Part shown: in pieces, positions 54,163-63,862 of the stretch | Layout: every line of letters starts with the position of its first letter | Position numbering within the stretch: the stretch's first letter is position 1 | NCBI GenBank assembly: GCA_024222455.1 | Contig: JAAEPD010000087.1 | Location: 55,005 to 119,004, forward strand | Reading direction: 5' to 3' | Origin: Aureispira sp. | Lineage (GTDB): Bacteria > Bacteroidota > Bacteroidia > Chitinophagales > Saprospiraceae | DNA: 64,000 bases | Translations under genes and position numbers: made by a program | The notes under the pieces: model-generated | What the model was told of the DNA's origin: nothing | The model's input: only the letters and a program-made list of their open reading frames with translations | The model's database searches: none

Positions 54163-55440
54163 ATGACTAAAGTATTGAACTTAACAATTGCATTAGATAA
54201 CCAATATTACTTGAGAGGTAGCAACAAAAATGAAGTCTACCTATACATAGAACTGAAGGCTGCTGAAGCCAAAAAAGATACGGAACGAATCCCTCTAAAT
54301 ATCTCATTAGTGCTAGATCGTAGCGGTTCGATGCATGGGGATAAACTAAATTATGTAAAAAAAGCTGCAGAGTTTGTGATCAATAATCTGAATAAGAATG
54401 ATCAGATTTCTATAGTGCAGTATGATGATAAAGTCGATTTGGTAAGCAAATCACAAGCATTGACCAACAAGCAAGAATTGTTGAGAAAGGTGGCCAATAT
54501 CCAGTCTGCTGGTATGACTAACCTGAGTGGCGGAATGATGGAAGGCTACTCACAAGTAAAATCTACTAAGAAAGAGGGTTATGTCAATAGAGTTTTATTG
54601 CTCTCTGATGGATTAGCTAATGTTGGAATTACAGACCATGATAAACTTAAAGAAATTGCTCGCAATCAGTTTAGAAATAATGGTGTAGGCTTATCTACTT
54701 TTGGAGTAGGTGAGGGGTTTAACGAAATCCTGATGACACATTTGGCGGAGCATGGTGGTGCAAACTACTATTTTATAGAAAAACCAGATCAAATCCCTCA
54801 AATTTTTGCAGAGGAACTAGAAGGACTATTGTCTGTAGTTGCTCAAAATGCTAAACTCAAGGTGTCTTTCCCTTCTGCTCATTTGACTTGTGAAAAGGTT
54901 TATGGCTATGTTTCGCATACACAAGGAGATACCATTACCGTAGATTTTAATGATGTATTTTCGCAAGAAGAAAAGGCTGTATTGATCAAATTCAAAACAC
55001 GTAATAGATTAGATCTAGACTTAGATTTTAATATTAACGTGGAGTATGATGATGTAATGGAAACCTTAGATAAGGTGACAGAACAAGTAACTGCTCAATT
55101 AAAAATGACTGAAGATAAAGTCTTGTATGAATCAGGTGTCAATAGAATTGCTCTAGAGAATACCTGCTTGTTTGTAGCAAATGATTTGTTTGAAGATGCT
55201 ATCAAAGTAGTGGACCAACGCAAATTTGAGGAAGCTAAAAAGCTATTGGAAAAGACTAAGGTTTATCTAGAAGCTCATCTTAAAATATTCCCTGCTTCTG
55301 AGCAACTCCAAACGCAACTACAAAAGGTGGTTGAATATCTAGAACGCCTACCAAGTATGAGACAGATGGATAGTCGTTCTTATTCTATGGCACAGAAAAG
55401 TACACGTATGGATAATTATAAACTGAAGCGTAAGAAATAA
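54163..55440 (+). CDS. Cytosolic VWA-domain protein
   Basis: A 425-residue protein without a signal peptide. The VWA domain has an intact metal site DRSGS (Asp52, Ser54, Ser56), the threonine in AGMTNLSGGM and aspartate in LLLSDGLANVG. A beta-rich domain and a helical C-terminus (KVVDQRKFEEAKKLLEKTKVYLEAH) follow. It is a paralogue of the exported VWA protein at 20040-21401 (similar order and VxLxxDRSGSM core), but it acts in the cytosol. A bidirectional terminator follows. Confidence 0.87.
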   Translation: MTKVLNLTIALDNQYYLRGSNKNEVYLYIELKAAEAKKDTERIPLNISLVLDRSGSMHGDKLNYVKKAAEFVINNLNKNDQISIVQYDDKVDLVSKSQALTNKQELLRKVANIQSAGMTNLSGGMMEGYSQVKSTKKEGYVNRVLLLSDGLANVGITDHDKLKEIARNQFRNNGVGLSTFGVGEGFNEILMTHLAEHGGANYYFIEKPDQIPQIFAEELEGLLSVVAQNAKLKVSFPSAHLTCEKVYGYVSHTQGDTITVDFNDVFSQEEKAVLIKFKTRNRLDLDLDFNINVEYDDVMETLDKVTEQVTAQLKMTEDKVLYESGVNRIALENTCLFVANDLFEDAIKVVDQRKFEEAKKLLEKTKVYLEAHLKIFPASEQLQTQLQKVVEYLERLPSMRQMDSRSYSMAQKSTRMDNYKLKRKK

Positions 55441-55473
55441 GGATAGATTTTATCCTGAATAAATGAATTGAAG

Positions 55474-55505
55474 TCCCTCTAGGTTTTGTCTAGAGGGATT
55501 TTTTA
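55474..55505. terminator. Bidirectional terminator
   Basis: TCCCTCTAG (55474-55482) pairs perfectly with CTAGAGGGA (55490-55498) around a 7-nt loop, followed by Ts. It serves the VWA gene and overlaps the last codons of the convergent membrane gene. Confidence 0.88.
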
Positions 55506-55901
55506 TTGCTCCCAAACAAATAGAAAACCAAAGGTAAGAAAAGAGGCTTCAATGATTAAACTAATAATAGCAAAAAGAGGATTGGTCAAGAGAAAGAATA
55601 ATAAATTAGATATTAGTATTCCTCCGAAAGAAGCCATTGTTAGTCGATCAAAACTAGTAGGGTGATAAGGAATAGCAAGTGTTTTGGGGCTAGGAGCATC
55701 CAATAAAATAGTACCTATAGGAGTATTAATAAATTTTTCTCTATGCAAAAAGAACATTGTAGCTAATCCTACCAAAACAACTAAAATAGTTGAGCTCACT
55801 ACTGTCCAATAATAATTGTAAGAAGAATGAGCCCAAGCAAAGTTGAGTACTAAGTGACCTACTGTCAAAAAGATGATTACTAAGGAAAATAGTTTTTTCA
55901 T
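55503..55901 (-). CDS. Four-helix membrane protein
   Basis: A 132-residue integral membrane protein with hydrophobic segments at about 3-22, 30-52, 85-104 and 108-129. The loop between the second and third contains LLDAPSPKTLAIPYHPTSFDRLT. I do not recognise the family. It stands alone on its strand. Confidence 0.65.
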   Translation of the reverse strand: MKKLFSLVIIFLTVGHLVLNFAWAHSSYNYYWTVVSSTILVVLVGLATMFFLHREKFINTPIGTILLDAPSPKTLAIPYHPTSFDRLTMASFGGILISNLLFFLLTNPLFAIISLIIEASFLTFGFLFVWEQ

Positions 55902-56039
55902 AAATATAGGTGACTAAATTTTCGCAAGTGATTGACAATCAAAAACCTTGAGTTTTTGGTGAAAAGAACTAAGAAATGATGCTTTTTTGTGTTTTAGCAG
56001 AAAAATCAAAAAATAGTGAACTATTATCATAAGATTAAA

Positions 56040-56068
56040 GCCCAACACACCTTTGATGTGTGTTGAGC
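56040..56068 (-). terminator. Terminator after the transglutaminase-like gene
   Basis: An 8-bp perfect stem (CAACACAC with GTGTGTTG), extended by two more pairs, lies just past the stop of the leftward gene and ends in a short T-rich stretch on that strand. Confidence 0.65.
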
Positions 56069-56083
56069 GTTGAGGTTTATGGT

Positions 56084-57454
56084 TTAGAATGGGTAATTAT
56101 TCATTTTTTGAGTAGAATTGTACAGCACCATTAGAGTTCTAGGGTTATCATTACAGGTAAACTGACCCATTTTCCAATCTAAAGGCAACCAATAATCTCC
56201 ATCTTTATCAACACTAGCTGTCAATTCCATAGAGTTGTTTTTGAAATATTTGCGGATTAGAGGAGTCATTCTATTCCAATCCTTTTTATTCCCAATCATC
56301 ACTTCTGCCCAAGCATGTCCACCACCACTACAAGTACCTCCCATGATACGAGCATGTCCACCAATAGACTCTATACAAGCTGCCATTAATATGGAGAAAT
56401 CATCGCAGTCACCAGCCAAACCGATAGCAATCGAGCGATCTGCAGGAGAATAAAAATCATTATTCAAAGCCATTGGATCCGTAATATATTTCCAATTAGA
56501 AGACAAATAAGTATGTAAGTTGCATACCTGACGAATACCACTTTTGCCTGGAATCATGTCGGTATAATCATAATAAGCACCAGGCTCATTTTTGACCAAA
56601 CTCACTGCAAAATCACGAACACAAGGTTGATCTGTAGTTACTGCATCTCCGAATTTTTTCACCTGTACACTACTATCTCTAGAACCTGCACACCATCCAA
56701 ATTCACTTAGCTCTTTTTTCTGCTTATTAATCAAATCTTGATATTGCTCATTTTCTTTTTTTAGGTCTTCCAATGTTCTTTGGTCATCCTGCATTTTTTG
56801 AATCTTCTTTTGCAATTCTTCGATTTTCTCTAGTTTCTCAGCTTCAGATAGATTCTCATTCTCATGAACATCTTCTATATAGTTATTAATCTCAGGATTG
56901 TTTCTATAATCTTTGTCTACTAATTGAGCTAAAGACTCAAAACCTTTATCTACCGAAATATTGAAATTTTGCCCTTCTTCTGAGAACATTCCATAGGAAT
57001 GTGAAGCACCCAAAAAGCTAATTGGTATAATAAGTAATAGTAGCAGTTCTGTAAAAGTGCTGACACGCTTAGAGAAGCTAAATACTAGCCCTAAGACTAT
57101 AATTCCTAAGCCTAATAGATAGTTAAGTTTTAGATTAGACAGGAAGCCTATGTTTTGAGAAAAGTCTCTAAACCATTGCATGAATCCAAATTCTACGACT
57201 GTAGAAATCAGGAAAAAACCAGCAACAAAACCTATAAATGTAGCACTAGCATTTTCACCACCACCAAATAGAAATGTTAGAGACATTAGACTAAATCCGA
57301 CAAGTGTGAGTACTGATGCACTACCAAAAACACCAATACTTTGTTCTAGAGCATTGAGTGTATCACTATAACCTAATACATGCATAACAACTGGAATCAT
57401 TATGATGAAACCAATCAAGCCTATAGTTGAGAATATTTTTTGAGATTTAGTCAT
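56084..57454 (-). CDS. Membrane protein with transglutaminase-like domain
   Basis: A 456-residue protein. The first 150 residues form about five membrane helices. A coiled-coil region (about 200-250, NLSEAEKLEKIEELQKKIQKMQ...KKENEQYQDLINKQKKEL) follows, then a transglutaminase-like domain. The catalytic cysteine is Cys350 in GLAGDCDDFSILMAACIESIGG and the histidine is His380 in GGGHAWAEVMIG. An aspartate in WLPLDWKMG could complete the triad. The active domain is probably outside the inner membrane. The function is unknown; some relatives are proteases or cross-linking enzymes. Confidence 0.88.
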   Translation of the reverse strand: MTKSQKIFSTIGLIGFIIMIPVVMHVLGYSDTLNALEQSIGVFGSASVLTLVGFSLMSLTFLFGGGENASATFIGFVAGFFLISTVVEFGFMQWFRDFSQNIGFLSNLKLNYLLGLGIIVLGLVFSFSKRVSTFTELLLLLIIPISFLGASHSYGMFSEEGQNFNISVDKGFESLAQLVDKDYRNNPEINNYIEDVHENENLSEAEKLEKIEELQKKIQKMQDDQRTLEDLKKENEQYQDLINKQKKELSEFGWCAGSRDSSVQVKKFGDAVTTDQPCVRDFAVSLVKNEPGAYYDYTDMIPGKSGIRQVCNLHTYLSSNWKYITDPMALNNDFYSPADRSIAIGLAGDCDDFSILMAACIESIGGHARIMGGTCSGGGHAWAEVMIGNKKDWNRMTPLIRKYFKNNSMELTASVDKDGDYWLPLDWKMGQFTCNDNPRTLMVLYNSTQKMNNYPF

Positions 57455-57626
57455 GATATGTTTACTTTTGATTTTAATTGTTTTACTTTCTTTTAACGTT
57501 AATTTTTTATAAAATAGTTCCGATTAGTTTAATTTTTAGAGCGAGAATTAATACTAAAATCCAACAACTCGATGAATTCTTTATTGCTTATTCTCTAAGT
57601 CTTACCGATAATCGCTGAAAAATTAC

Positions 57627-57634
57627 TATTTTTG
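57627..57634 (+). promoter_or_regulatory. Candidate -7 element for gmk
   Basis: TATTTTTG followed by CA, 48 bp before the gmk start, matches the TAnnTTTG consensus. The -33 box is not clear. Confidence 0.42.
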
Positions 57635-57681
57635 CATTCATATTAGCACATTTTTCATTCCCTACAAGTTTAGTATCAAAA

Positions 57682-58266
57682 ATGGAAGATAAAAAACTAA
57701 TCATATTTACAGCACCATCAGGCGCAGGAAAAACTACTATAGTTCGACACCTACTTAGAGTTCGTTCAGATTTAGCTTTTTCTATTTCTGCATGCACTCG
57801 TAGCCCTCGCTATGGAGAAGTCAATGGCCTGGATTACTACTTCCTATCTGCCGATAAATTTAGAAGTAAAATAGCTGAAGGTGATTTTTTGGAGTGGCAA
57901 ATGGTCTACGAGAACCAATACTATGGTACTCTAAGAAGCGAGGTCGAGCGTTTATGGGCATTGGGCAAACATGTAGTGTTTGACATAGATGTAAAAGGCG
58001 CTTGGGAGATCAAGAAACAATTCAAAAAGAAAGCTCTTTCTATTTTTGTGAAACCTCCATCTTTTGAGGAACTACGAGATCGTTTGATCAATAGAAAAAC
58101 AGAAGATGAGAAAAGCTTGCGCAAGAGAATAGCACGAGTGCAAGAAGAAATGACTTATGAGCATAAGTTTGATGTTTCTTTGGTTAATAGCGAATTGGAA
58201 GTTGCTCTAAAACAAGCAGAAGAATTGGTTGATGACTTTATTTTGGAAAAAATAAAAGTAGTATAG
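57682..58266 (+). CDS. gmk: Guanylate kinase
   Basis: A 194-residue nucleoside monophosphate kinase (GMP to GDP). The P-loop TAPSGAGKTT is at 10-19, the GMP-binding SACTRSPRYGEVNGLDYYFL at 36-55, the second GMP motif EWQMVYENQYYGT at about 74-86, and the lid RLINRKTEDEKSLRKRIARV at 133-152. Length is normal. It leads a tight cluster with apaG (3-bp gap) and kdsA. Confidence 0.97.
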   Translation: MEDKKLIIFTAPSGAGKTTIVRHLLRVRSDLAFSISACTRSPRYGEVNGLDYYFLSADKFRSKIAEGDFLEWQMVYENQYYGTLRSEVERLWALGKHVVFDIDVKGAWEIKKQFKKKALSIFVKPPSFEELRDRLINRKTEDEKSLRKRIARVQEEMTYEHKFDVSLVNSELEVALKQAEELVDDFILEKIKVV

Positions 58267-58269
58267 ACT

Positions 58270-58656
58270 ATGGAAACCGCTATTACCGCTGGTATAAAAG
58301 TGAGTGTAGAAGCTATGTATCAACCGACATACTCCAAACCACTCGATAATGAATACATGTATGCCTATCGTGTTACAATAGAGAACCTGAGTAATAAAAC
58401 GGTTCAGCTATTACGTAGACACTGGTATATTTGGGATTCTAATGGACTTGCTCGAGAGGTAGAAGGAGAAGGAGTAGTAGGTGAACAGCCTGTTTTAGAG
58501 CCAGAAGAGTCGCATCAATATATTTCTGGATGTCCATTACGAACTGATATAGGCAAGATGCATGGTGCTTATCAGATGAAGCGGCTAGAGGATGGCCATT
58601 TATTCTATATAGATATTCCTTCCTTCAAATTAATACCTCCTTTCAAGCATAATTAA
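58270..58656 (+). CDS. apaG: ApaG family protein
   Basis: A 128-residue beta-sandwich protein. Family marks are VEAMYQPTYSKPL, YAYRVTIENLSNKTVQLLRRHWYIWDSNG, EVEGEGVVGEQPVLEPEESHQYISGCPL and GKMHGAYQM. ApaG is linked to cobalt/magnesium resistance and, as a fold, to F-box-associated domains; the biochemical role is unclear. It lies 3 bp after gmk and ends immediately before kdsA. Confidence 0.96.
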   Translation: METAITAGIKVSVEAMYQPTYSKPLDNEYMYAYRVTIENLSNKTVQLLRRHWYIWDSNGLAREVEGEGVVGEQPVLEPEESHQYISGCPLRTDIGKMHGAYQMKRLEDGHLFYIDIPSFKLIPPFKHN

Positions 58657-59466
58657 ATGAACTTGTATCAACAACTTCAAGAGCAACCTTTTGTCATTGC
58701 AGGACCTTGTGTTATAGAATCTGAAGATTTGCTAATGCAAGTAGCAGAGAAACTAAAAGAACTAGAATCTAAGTTGGGTTTTACCTTTATATTTAAGGCT
58801 TCTTTTGATAAGGCGAATCGTACTTCTGTCAACTCGTTTAGAGGACCAGGTTTAGATAAAGGGCTCCAAATGCTCGAAAAAATAAAAAAAGAATTTGGCT
58901 TAGCTATTTTGACAGACATACACAGTCCTGATCAGGCTTTGCCGACTGCAGAGGTTGCTGATATTTTGCAAATTCCTGCTTTTCTTTGTAGACAAACAGA
59001 TCTGCTCTTGGCAGCGGGAAGGACTGGTGCTATCGTTAATATAAAGAAAGCACAGTTTTTGTCTGGAGAAGATATGCTGCATGTTCTCAAAAAAGTAGAG
59101 TCGACTGGCAACTCAAAATTATTGTTGACTGAAAGAGGCACAATGTTTGGCTACAATAACTTAGTTGTTGATTATACTGGAATTTTGGATATGATGAAAC
59201 ATGGGTATCCTGTTGTTATGGATGCTACACATTCTGTTCAAAAACCTGGAGGTGCTAATGGCAAAAGTGGAGGCAATAGAACTTATGCTCCATTATTGGC
59301 GCAAGCAGCAGCAGCAATAGGTGTTCGAGGCTTTTTCATAGAGACACATCCAAACCCAAAACAAGCAATGTCGGATGGACCCAATATGATCTACTTAGAA
59401 CAGCTAGAAACCGTATTAAAAAATTTAGAAAAAATCTGTACTTTAACCCTTGATCCTATCAATTAG
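58657..59466 (+). CDS. kdsA: 3-deoxy-8-phosphooctulonate synthase (metal-dependent class)
   Basis: A 269-residue enzyme that condenses phosphoenolpyruvate with arabinose-5-phosphate to make KDO-8-phosphate for lipopolysaccharide. The metal-binding cysteine Cys18 in FVIAGPCVIES marks the metal-dependent class (Aquifex type), unlike E. coli, which has Asn there. Other family blocks are FKASFDKANRTSVNSFRGPGL, IPAFLCRQTDLL, LTERGTMFGYNNLVVD and DATHSVQKPGG. It starts directly after the apaG stop. Confidence 0.97.
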   Translation: MNLYQQLQEQPFVIAGPCVIESEDLLMQVAEKLKELESKLGFTFIFKASFDKANRTSVNSFRGPGLDKGLQMLEKIKKEFGLAILTDIHSPDQALPTAEVADILQIPAFLCRQTDLLLAAGRTGAIVNIKKAQFLSGEDMLHVLKKVESTGNSKLLLTERGTMFGYNNLVVDYTGILDMMKHGYPVVMDATHSVQKPGGANGKSGGNRTYAPLLAQAAAAIGVRGFFIETHPNPKQAMSDGPNMIYLEQLETVLKNLEKICTLTLDPIN

Positions 59467-59714
59467 GAAAGCACTACACTAATATCTAGCCACACTACTA
59501 CACAACACTCACTAGTCATTTTTTAAAAAATATTGTCATTTTTGGGCAATAGAAATCGAATTGTAACGTAATTGTTAAAAAGAGGCACTTTTAACTAACA
59601 GAAAATTAACAGATGTTAATTTTTGGTAAGATTTTTGTTATCATGAAAAGGCAAAATGTGCACTAATAGAGAAAATTACGCTGCATGAAAAATGCCCCAA
59701 AAATTTAGTGGCCT

Positions 59715-60341
59715 ATGATCAATAGTACTCGGAAACGCAAGCAACACAAAGAATCAACATTCCTATTACCTGCTGCTGGAAAAAGGTTAATAGAAACCTC
59801 TGTAAGCCCTATTACAGAGATAGAAGAACTAATCATTCGAGAGAAATCTTGGGTACAAGGTGCGCTTTGGGGCGAACCACGTCCGGGACATCCTGAAGGA
59901 AAGGTTATTCACCATATTAAGGAAGTTTTAGGGAATGTAGATCTAGCTACTTCAGATTATAAATATCAAGAGCAGCTTAGACAAATCACCATCATTCATG
60001 ATACTTTTAAGTATTTAGAAGAGATTTCTCGCCCTAGAAGAGATTGGACAAAACATCACGCTGTGTATGCACGTCGGTTTGCAGAGCAGTTTATAGACGA
60101 TGATGCTGTATTGGATGTAATAGAATGGCATGATGAGGCCTTTTATACATGGCGCTACCTACAAATGGGCTTAGAGCAAAAAGCAGAAAAACGATTGGCC
60201 AAATTATACGATAGGATAGGAGATAATATGCAACTATTTTATTTGTTTTTTAAATGTGATACACAAACTGGCGACAAGTACCAACAACCTGTTGCTTGGT
60301 TTGAAGAGAATATAAAAGGAATTGATATTGTAGATTTTTAG
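59715..60341 (+). CDS. HD-type domain protein
   Basis: A 208-residue cytosolic protein with histidine/aspartate spacing like HD phosphohydrolases: GHPEGKVIHHIKEVL (His66/67), RQITIIHDTFKYL (His95-Asp96), WTKHHAVYARRFAEQ (His114/115) and IEWHDEAFYTWRYL. Metal-dependent phosphatase or nucleotidase activity is plausible, but the substrate is unknown. A strong terminator follows. Confidence 0.8.
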   Translation: MINSTRKRKQHKESTFLLPAAGKRLIETSVSPITEIEELIIREKSWVQGALWGEPRPGHPEGKVIHHIKEVLGNVDLATSDYKYQEQLRQITIIHDTFKYLEEISRPRRDWTKHHAVYARRFAEQFIDDDAVLDVIEWHDEAFYTWRYLQMGLEQKAEKRLAKLYDRIGDNMQLFYLFFKCDTQTGDKYQQPVAWFEENIKGIDIVDF

Positions 60342-60361
60342 TCTGCTATCAGTCCTAAATC

Positions 60362-60400
60362 AAAAGGCGATTAGTTCTACAGAACTAATCGCCTTTTTTT
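60362..60400. terminator. Bidirectional terminator
   Basis: A perfect 16-bp stem (60363-60378 with 60381-60396), flanked by A and T runs, lies between the rightward HD gene and the leftward membrane gene. Confidence 0.93.
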
Positions 60401-60426
60401 ATGCTATCTGTCAAAATATCAATACA

Positions 60427-60807
60427 CTATTTCAAAAAATTATTTTTTTCATCCTTTTTTAATGCCCAATAAGTCCAAGCAGCACCTAACAAATCAGTGA
60501 TTCCTATTATCGCCAATTTAGGATTAGAGCTCGTTAGTAAAACAACCACAATAGCCCCTACAAAAAATACCATCCTGCCCACAACACTGATCTTAAAAAA
60601 TTCTCTTTGGTTTGTTTTTCCACAGTGTACATAATAGAGTCCGACTACACTCGCAATCAGCCCTACAATATGGTAGATAAACCGATGCTCAGGATTGACA
60701 GGAGTTAATCCTGCAAAATCTAAAATGATATGAGGAATAAACAGGAGAATTAAGCCCATTGCAATCACATAGTAACCAAACAACCATATACTTTTTGCTG
60801 CGTTCAT
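60427..60807 (-). CDS. Four-helix membrane protein
   Basis: A 126-residue integral membrane protein with segments at about 8-28, 44-60, 76-92 and 96-116. The loop contains AGLTPVNPEHRFIYHIVGLI. It resembles small DoxX/DUF-type four-helix proteins, but no family is certain. It lies 9 bp after the DUF2071 gene, in one operon. Confidence 0.7.
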   Translation of the reverse strand: MNAAKSIWLFGYYVIAMGLILLFIPHIILDFAGLTPVNPEHRFIYHIVGLIASVVGLYYVHCGKTNQREFFKISVVGRMVFFVGAIVVVLLTSSNPKLAIIGITDLLGAAWTYWALKKDEKNNFLK

Positions 60808-60816
60808 GGTTTCTTA

Positions 60817-61533
60817 TTATTTGATGACATGCCCTTTTTTGACAAAAATTTCAGACCCCTTAGCCATAAACACAGAAACAGGTTTTGTAGCCATAGCTTG
60901 AGCAAGCTCTTTACCGTAGAGTGACTCATAGTCACAGTCAATATTATAGTCTGTCACATCATAAACATCCCATTTAGGATGTCCAACCTCGTACTGTGAG
61001 GTTTTGTTTTCTTTGAGTTGAGTATAGCCCCAATAATGCTCTGTAATGAACTCTGCTTCGCTGCCTTCTGCTATAGCTTTGGGTGTGTTAGGGCAAGTCA
61101 CAGAGATTGAATTCCATTGTTTTTGATACTGCCAAGAGTAAGATACCTTTAGTTTTTCAGCAGTTTCCTCCAAACTGTTTTTCATGGGACAAGTCATATA
61201 GTGTTCCCCATACAAGGTATTTGCTACAAGTGTAATCGCTGCTTTGGGTACAATCTCTTTGACAAAAACTACACCTCTTCGCCATTCTCCCTCATGTTGG
61301 TATCGAACATAAAAACGAAGGTTGACTTCCTCAAAATTGCGATGAAAGGGGATGGGTATTCCCAAAACTTTAGTGTTCAAAAACATAAAACCGACTAAGC
61401 TTACATAGGTTTTTCCATTCCAATAATCTAGCTCTGTACCAAAAGGTACATGGGGTTGTAGAACGGCAGGATCTACAACATAGTTAGCCATAATTAGATT
61501 TTTCCAAGTTGCGGTCAAAAATGTGCTAGCCAT
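60817..61533 (-). CDS. DUF2071 family protein
   Basis: A 238-residue protein with the DUF2071 (YqjF-type) pattern: the lead TATWKNLIMANYVVDPAVLQPHVPFGTELDYWNGKTYVSLVGF, then the FEEVNLRFYVRY strand and the RRGVVFVKEIVPKAAIT block. It has an acetoacetate-decarboxylase-like fold in known structures; activity is unassigned. It precedes the four-helix membrane gene by 9 bp. Confidence 0.88.
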   Translation of the reverse strand: MASTFLTATWKNLIMANYVVDPAVLQPHVPFGTELDYWNGKTYVSLVGFMFLNTKVLGIPIPFHRNFEEVNLRFYVRYQHEGEWRRGVVFVKEIVPKAAITLVANTLYGEHYMTCPMKNSLEETAEKLKVSYSWQYQKQWNSISVTCPNTPKAIAEGSEAEFITEHYWGYTQLKENKTSQYEVGHPKWDVYDVTDYNIDCDYESLYGKELAQAMATKPVSVFMAKGSEIFVKKGHVIK

Positions 61534-61558
61534 TGGGTGTTAGTTTTTGTTGAACAAA

Positions 61559-61588
61559 AAAGGTGAAAGCTATATAGCTTTCACCTTT
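61559..61588 (-). terminator. Terminator after the M3 peptidase gene
   Basis: A perfect 13-bp stem (61559-61571 with 61576-61588) with a 4-nt loop ends in five Ts on the minus strand, 40 bp after the peptidase stop. Confidence 0.9.
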
Positions 61589-61628
61589 ACAATATACATT
61601 TTATTAAGAATACATTCTAACATATTTT

Positions 61629-63332
61629 TTAGAATGAAGAATCATCAATATTTTCTAGATATTCTTGGATAGGCTCCATTACCTTTTTGATAGTTCCTTC
61701 ATCAAAAGGAGAATCTAGGTTACCCAATTTGACAAGGTCCAAAAAGGATTGTGTTCCACCAGCTTTGCAGAGTGTTAGATAGTCCTTCCATGCAGCATCT
61801 TTGTCTGCAGGAGTTGAGCTACGCTTCCAAAACTGAAAAGCGCAAATCTGAGCCAATACATAATCAATATAATAAAAAGGCATACTGAATATATGTGTTT
61901 GGCGTTGCCAAAATCCACCGTTTTCTAAGAACTCATTTCCTGTATAGTCGATATGAGGCAAATATTTTTTCTCTATTCTGCGCCAAGTCGCATTACGCTC
62001 AGCAGGAGTCATTTCAGGTTTGGTATATACCTCATGCTGAAACTCATCAACAGCAACACCATAAGGCAAGAACAGCAATGCACCACTCAAATGTGAAAAT
62101 TTGAACTTCTCAGTATCTTCCTTAAAGAATAAGTCCATCCAAGGCCAAGTCAAAAACTCCATACCCATAGAGTGAATTTCGCAAGCCTCATAAGTTGGCC
62201 AACGATATTCATAGACATCAGTATTGTTGCAAGTGCTATAGCATTGGAAAGCATGTCCTGCTTCATGTGTCAATACAGTTACATCATGGCTTGTACCATT
62301 AAAATTAGAGAAGATAAAAGGCGATTTATATTCCCCAATCAAGGTGCAATAACCTCCTGTTTCCTTACCATCTTTAGCTACCAAATCCATTAAATCACGC
62401 TCCTGCATGAAACTAAAGAACTCCTCAGTTTCTTTAGACAGTTCAGCATACATCTGTTTAGCTTGGTCTTCCATCCAAGCACCATCACCTTTTGGGGTAG
62501 GGTTGCCAGAAGGGAAGCGGAAACTCTCATCGTAGTATTCCAGTTTTTCGAGACCTAAGCGTTTAGCTTGACGCTTATACAGCTCTTGAGTATAAGGTAC
62601 TACATGATCTAAAACTTGTTGTCTGAAGTTTTGGACAGCAGCTGCATCATAGTCAGAACGAAGCATGCGAGCATAACCCAATTCTATATAGTTTTTATAC
62701 CCTAGTTTTTGAGCCATCCCATGACGGAGCTTTACCAGTTGGTCATAAATATCTTCTATTTCCTTAGCCTTAGAGGCGTAAAAGCTCCATTTTTTGTCTG
62801 TAGCACGTTTCCTAATATCTCTATCCTTATGCACTTCCATAGGGCTTATAGACGATAGGTTATAGGTCTCTCCATCCAACTCTATTTGTGCTTGCGCCTT
62901 TATTTTTCGATAGGCTGTATCCAGTTTGTTTTCGGCTTTGAGATCTTCTAAGATGACAGGTTCAAAGGTTTTGACTGTTAGTTCAGCTATAGTAAAAAGC
63001 TGTTTGCCAAATTTTTCTTCTAATTGTGGTCTAAACTTAGAACTGGATAGCGCTTTATAGTAGCGATTGGTGTATTCACTTAATTCAGGGTAGCGATCAT
63101 CAAAATAGTTGTTCTCCTCTTCATAGAACTTATCTTTAGTATTGATGGAATGTCGAATACTACAGATCATATACATAGATTCAAACTCACTACGTAGCTT
63201 ATTTATCTGTTCCATCAGCTTGCATTGTTCGTCTGCTGATTGGCTAGCCTCAAATTGATCTAAAAGCTCTACTAATTGGGTTTTAGCAATTTCTATATCG
63301 GGACGTTCGTAGCTGTACTCACTAAATTTCAT
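61629..63332 (-). CDS. M3-family oligoendopeptidase
   Basis: A 567-residue zinc metallopeptidase that degrades oligopeptides in the cytosol. The zinc site HEAGH is at about 356-360 (LTHEAGHAFQCYST) and the third ligand lies in the following TYEACEIHSMGMEFL helix. The N-terminal 170 residues are the helical lid. Late motifs WRRIEKKYLPHIDYTGNEF and GGFWQRQTHIFSMPFYYIDY are typical of PepF/M3 oligoendopeptidases. Length is normal. It is the last full gene before the IS-disrupted region. Confidence 0.94.
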   Translation of the reverse strand: MKFSEYSYERPDIEIAKTQLVELLDQFEASQSADEQCKLMEQINKLRSEFESMYMICSIRHSINTKDKFYEEENNYFDDRYPELSEYTNRYYKALSSSKFRPQLEEKFGKQLFTIAELTVKTFEPVILEDLKAENKLDTAYRKIKAQAQIELDGETYNLSSISPMEVHKDRDIRKRATDKKWSFYASKAKEIEDIYDQLVKLRHGMAQKLGYKNYIELGYARMLRSDYDAAAVQNFRQQVLDHVVPYTQELYKRQAKRLGLEKLEYYDESFRFPSGNPTPKGDGAWMEDQAKQMYAELSKETEEFFSFMQERDLMDLVAKDGKETGGYCTLIGEYKSPFIFSNFNGTSHDVTVLTHEAGHAFQCYSTCNNTDVYEYRWPTYEACEIHSMGMEFLTWPWMDLFFKEDTEKFKFSHLSGALLFLPYGVAVDEFQHEVYTKPEMTPAERNATWRRIEKKYLPHIDYTGNEFLENGGFWQRQTHIFSMPFYYIDYVLAQICAFQFWKRSSTPADKDAAWKDYLTLCKAGGTQSFLDLVKLGNLDSPFDEGTIKKVMEPIQEYLENIDDSSF

Positions 63333-63603
63333 GTAGTTAACTAGTCTTCGTGTAATTAAAAAAAATATATCACCTCAAGGTAACTAAAAGCTATTGATCT
63401 TAAATGTTTTTGCACACATAAATATTTTGAAAACTTACAAGTGGGTGGGTACATAGAATTATAGCTTATTTTAATAGACTTATAAGAGGAAAAGTATTAA
63501 TTGAATTAAAAAAATAGGGACAAAAAGAAGGATCAAAACTTAAAAAATGGATATTATTTTATTGTTGGTTAACAAGTGGTTGTATTTATTATGTGTATAT
63601 GTA

Positions 63604-63862
63604 TTAAGAACCAAGGGTTTTATCCTCAAGTACATCATTTTTTGTGTTAGAGTATAAAACACGTTCTATCTCTTCCAACGAGTATTTTCCACTTTGTAGT
63701 AATATATGTTCTCCAGAAGCTTTAATTAATTCAATGGTTCCTTGAGTTTTACTGCTCTTTTGCTGAAGAAGCCCTATTTCTTTAGTTGGTATAATTGTTT
63801 GACCAATAAAAGGGAATTTTGTTTTTTTGATAATAATTTGTTGAGGGGTGATTGTAGTTTTA
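63604..63862 (-). pseudogene. C-terminal remnant of an unknown gene cut by an IS
   Basis: Read leftward, about 85 codons without a stop (from the IS edge to TAA at 63604-63606) give protein-like sequence, for example KKTKFPFIGQTIIPTKEIGL, TQGTIELIKASGEHIL and YSLEEIERVLYSNTKNDVLED. No ATG, GTG or TTG lies at its 5' part, and a stop occurs at once inside the neighbouring IS end, so the gene lost its 5' portion by insertion. The family is not recognised. Confidence 0.6.
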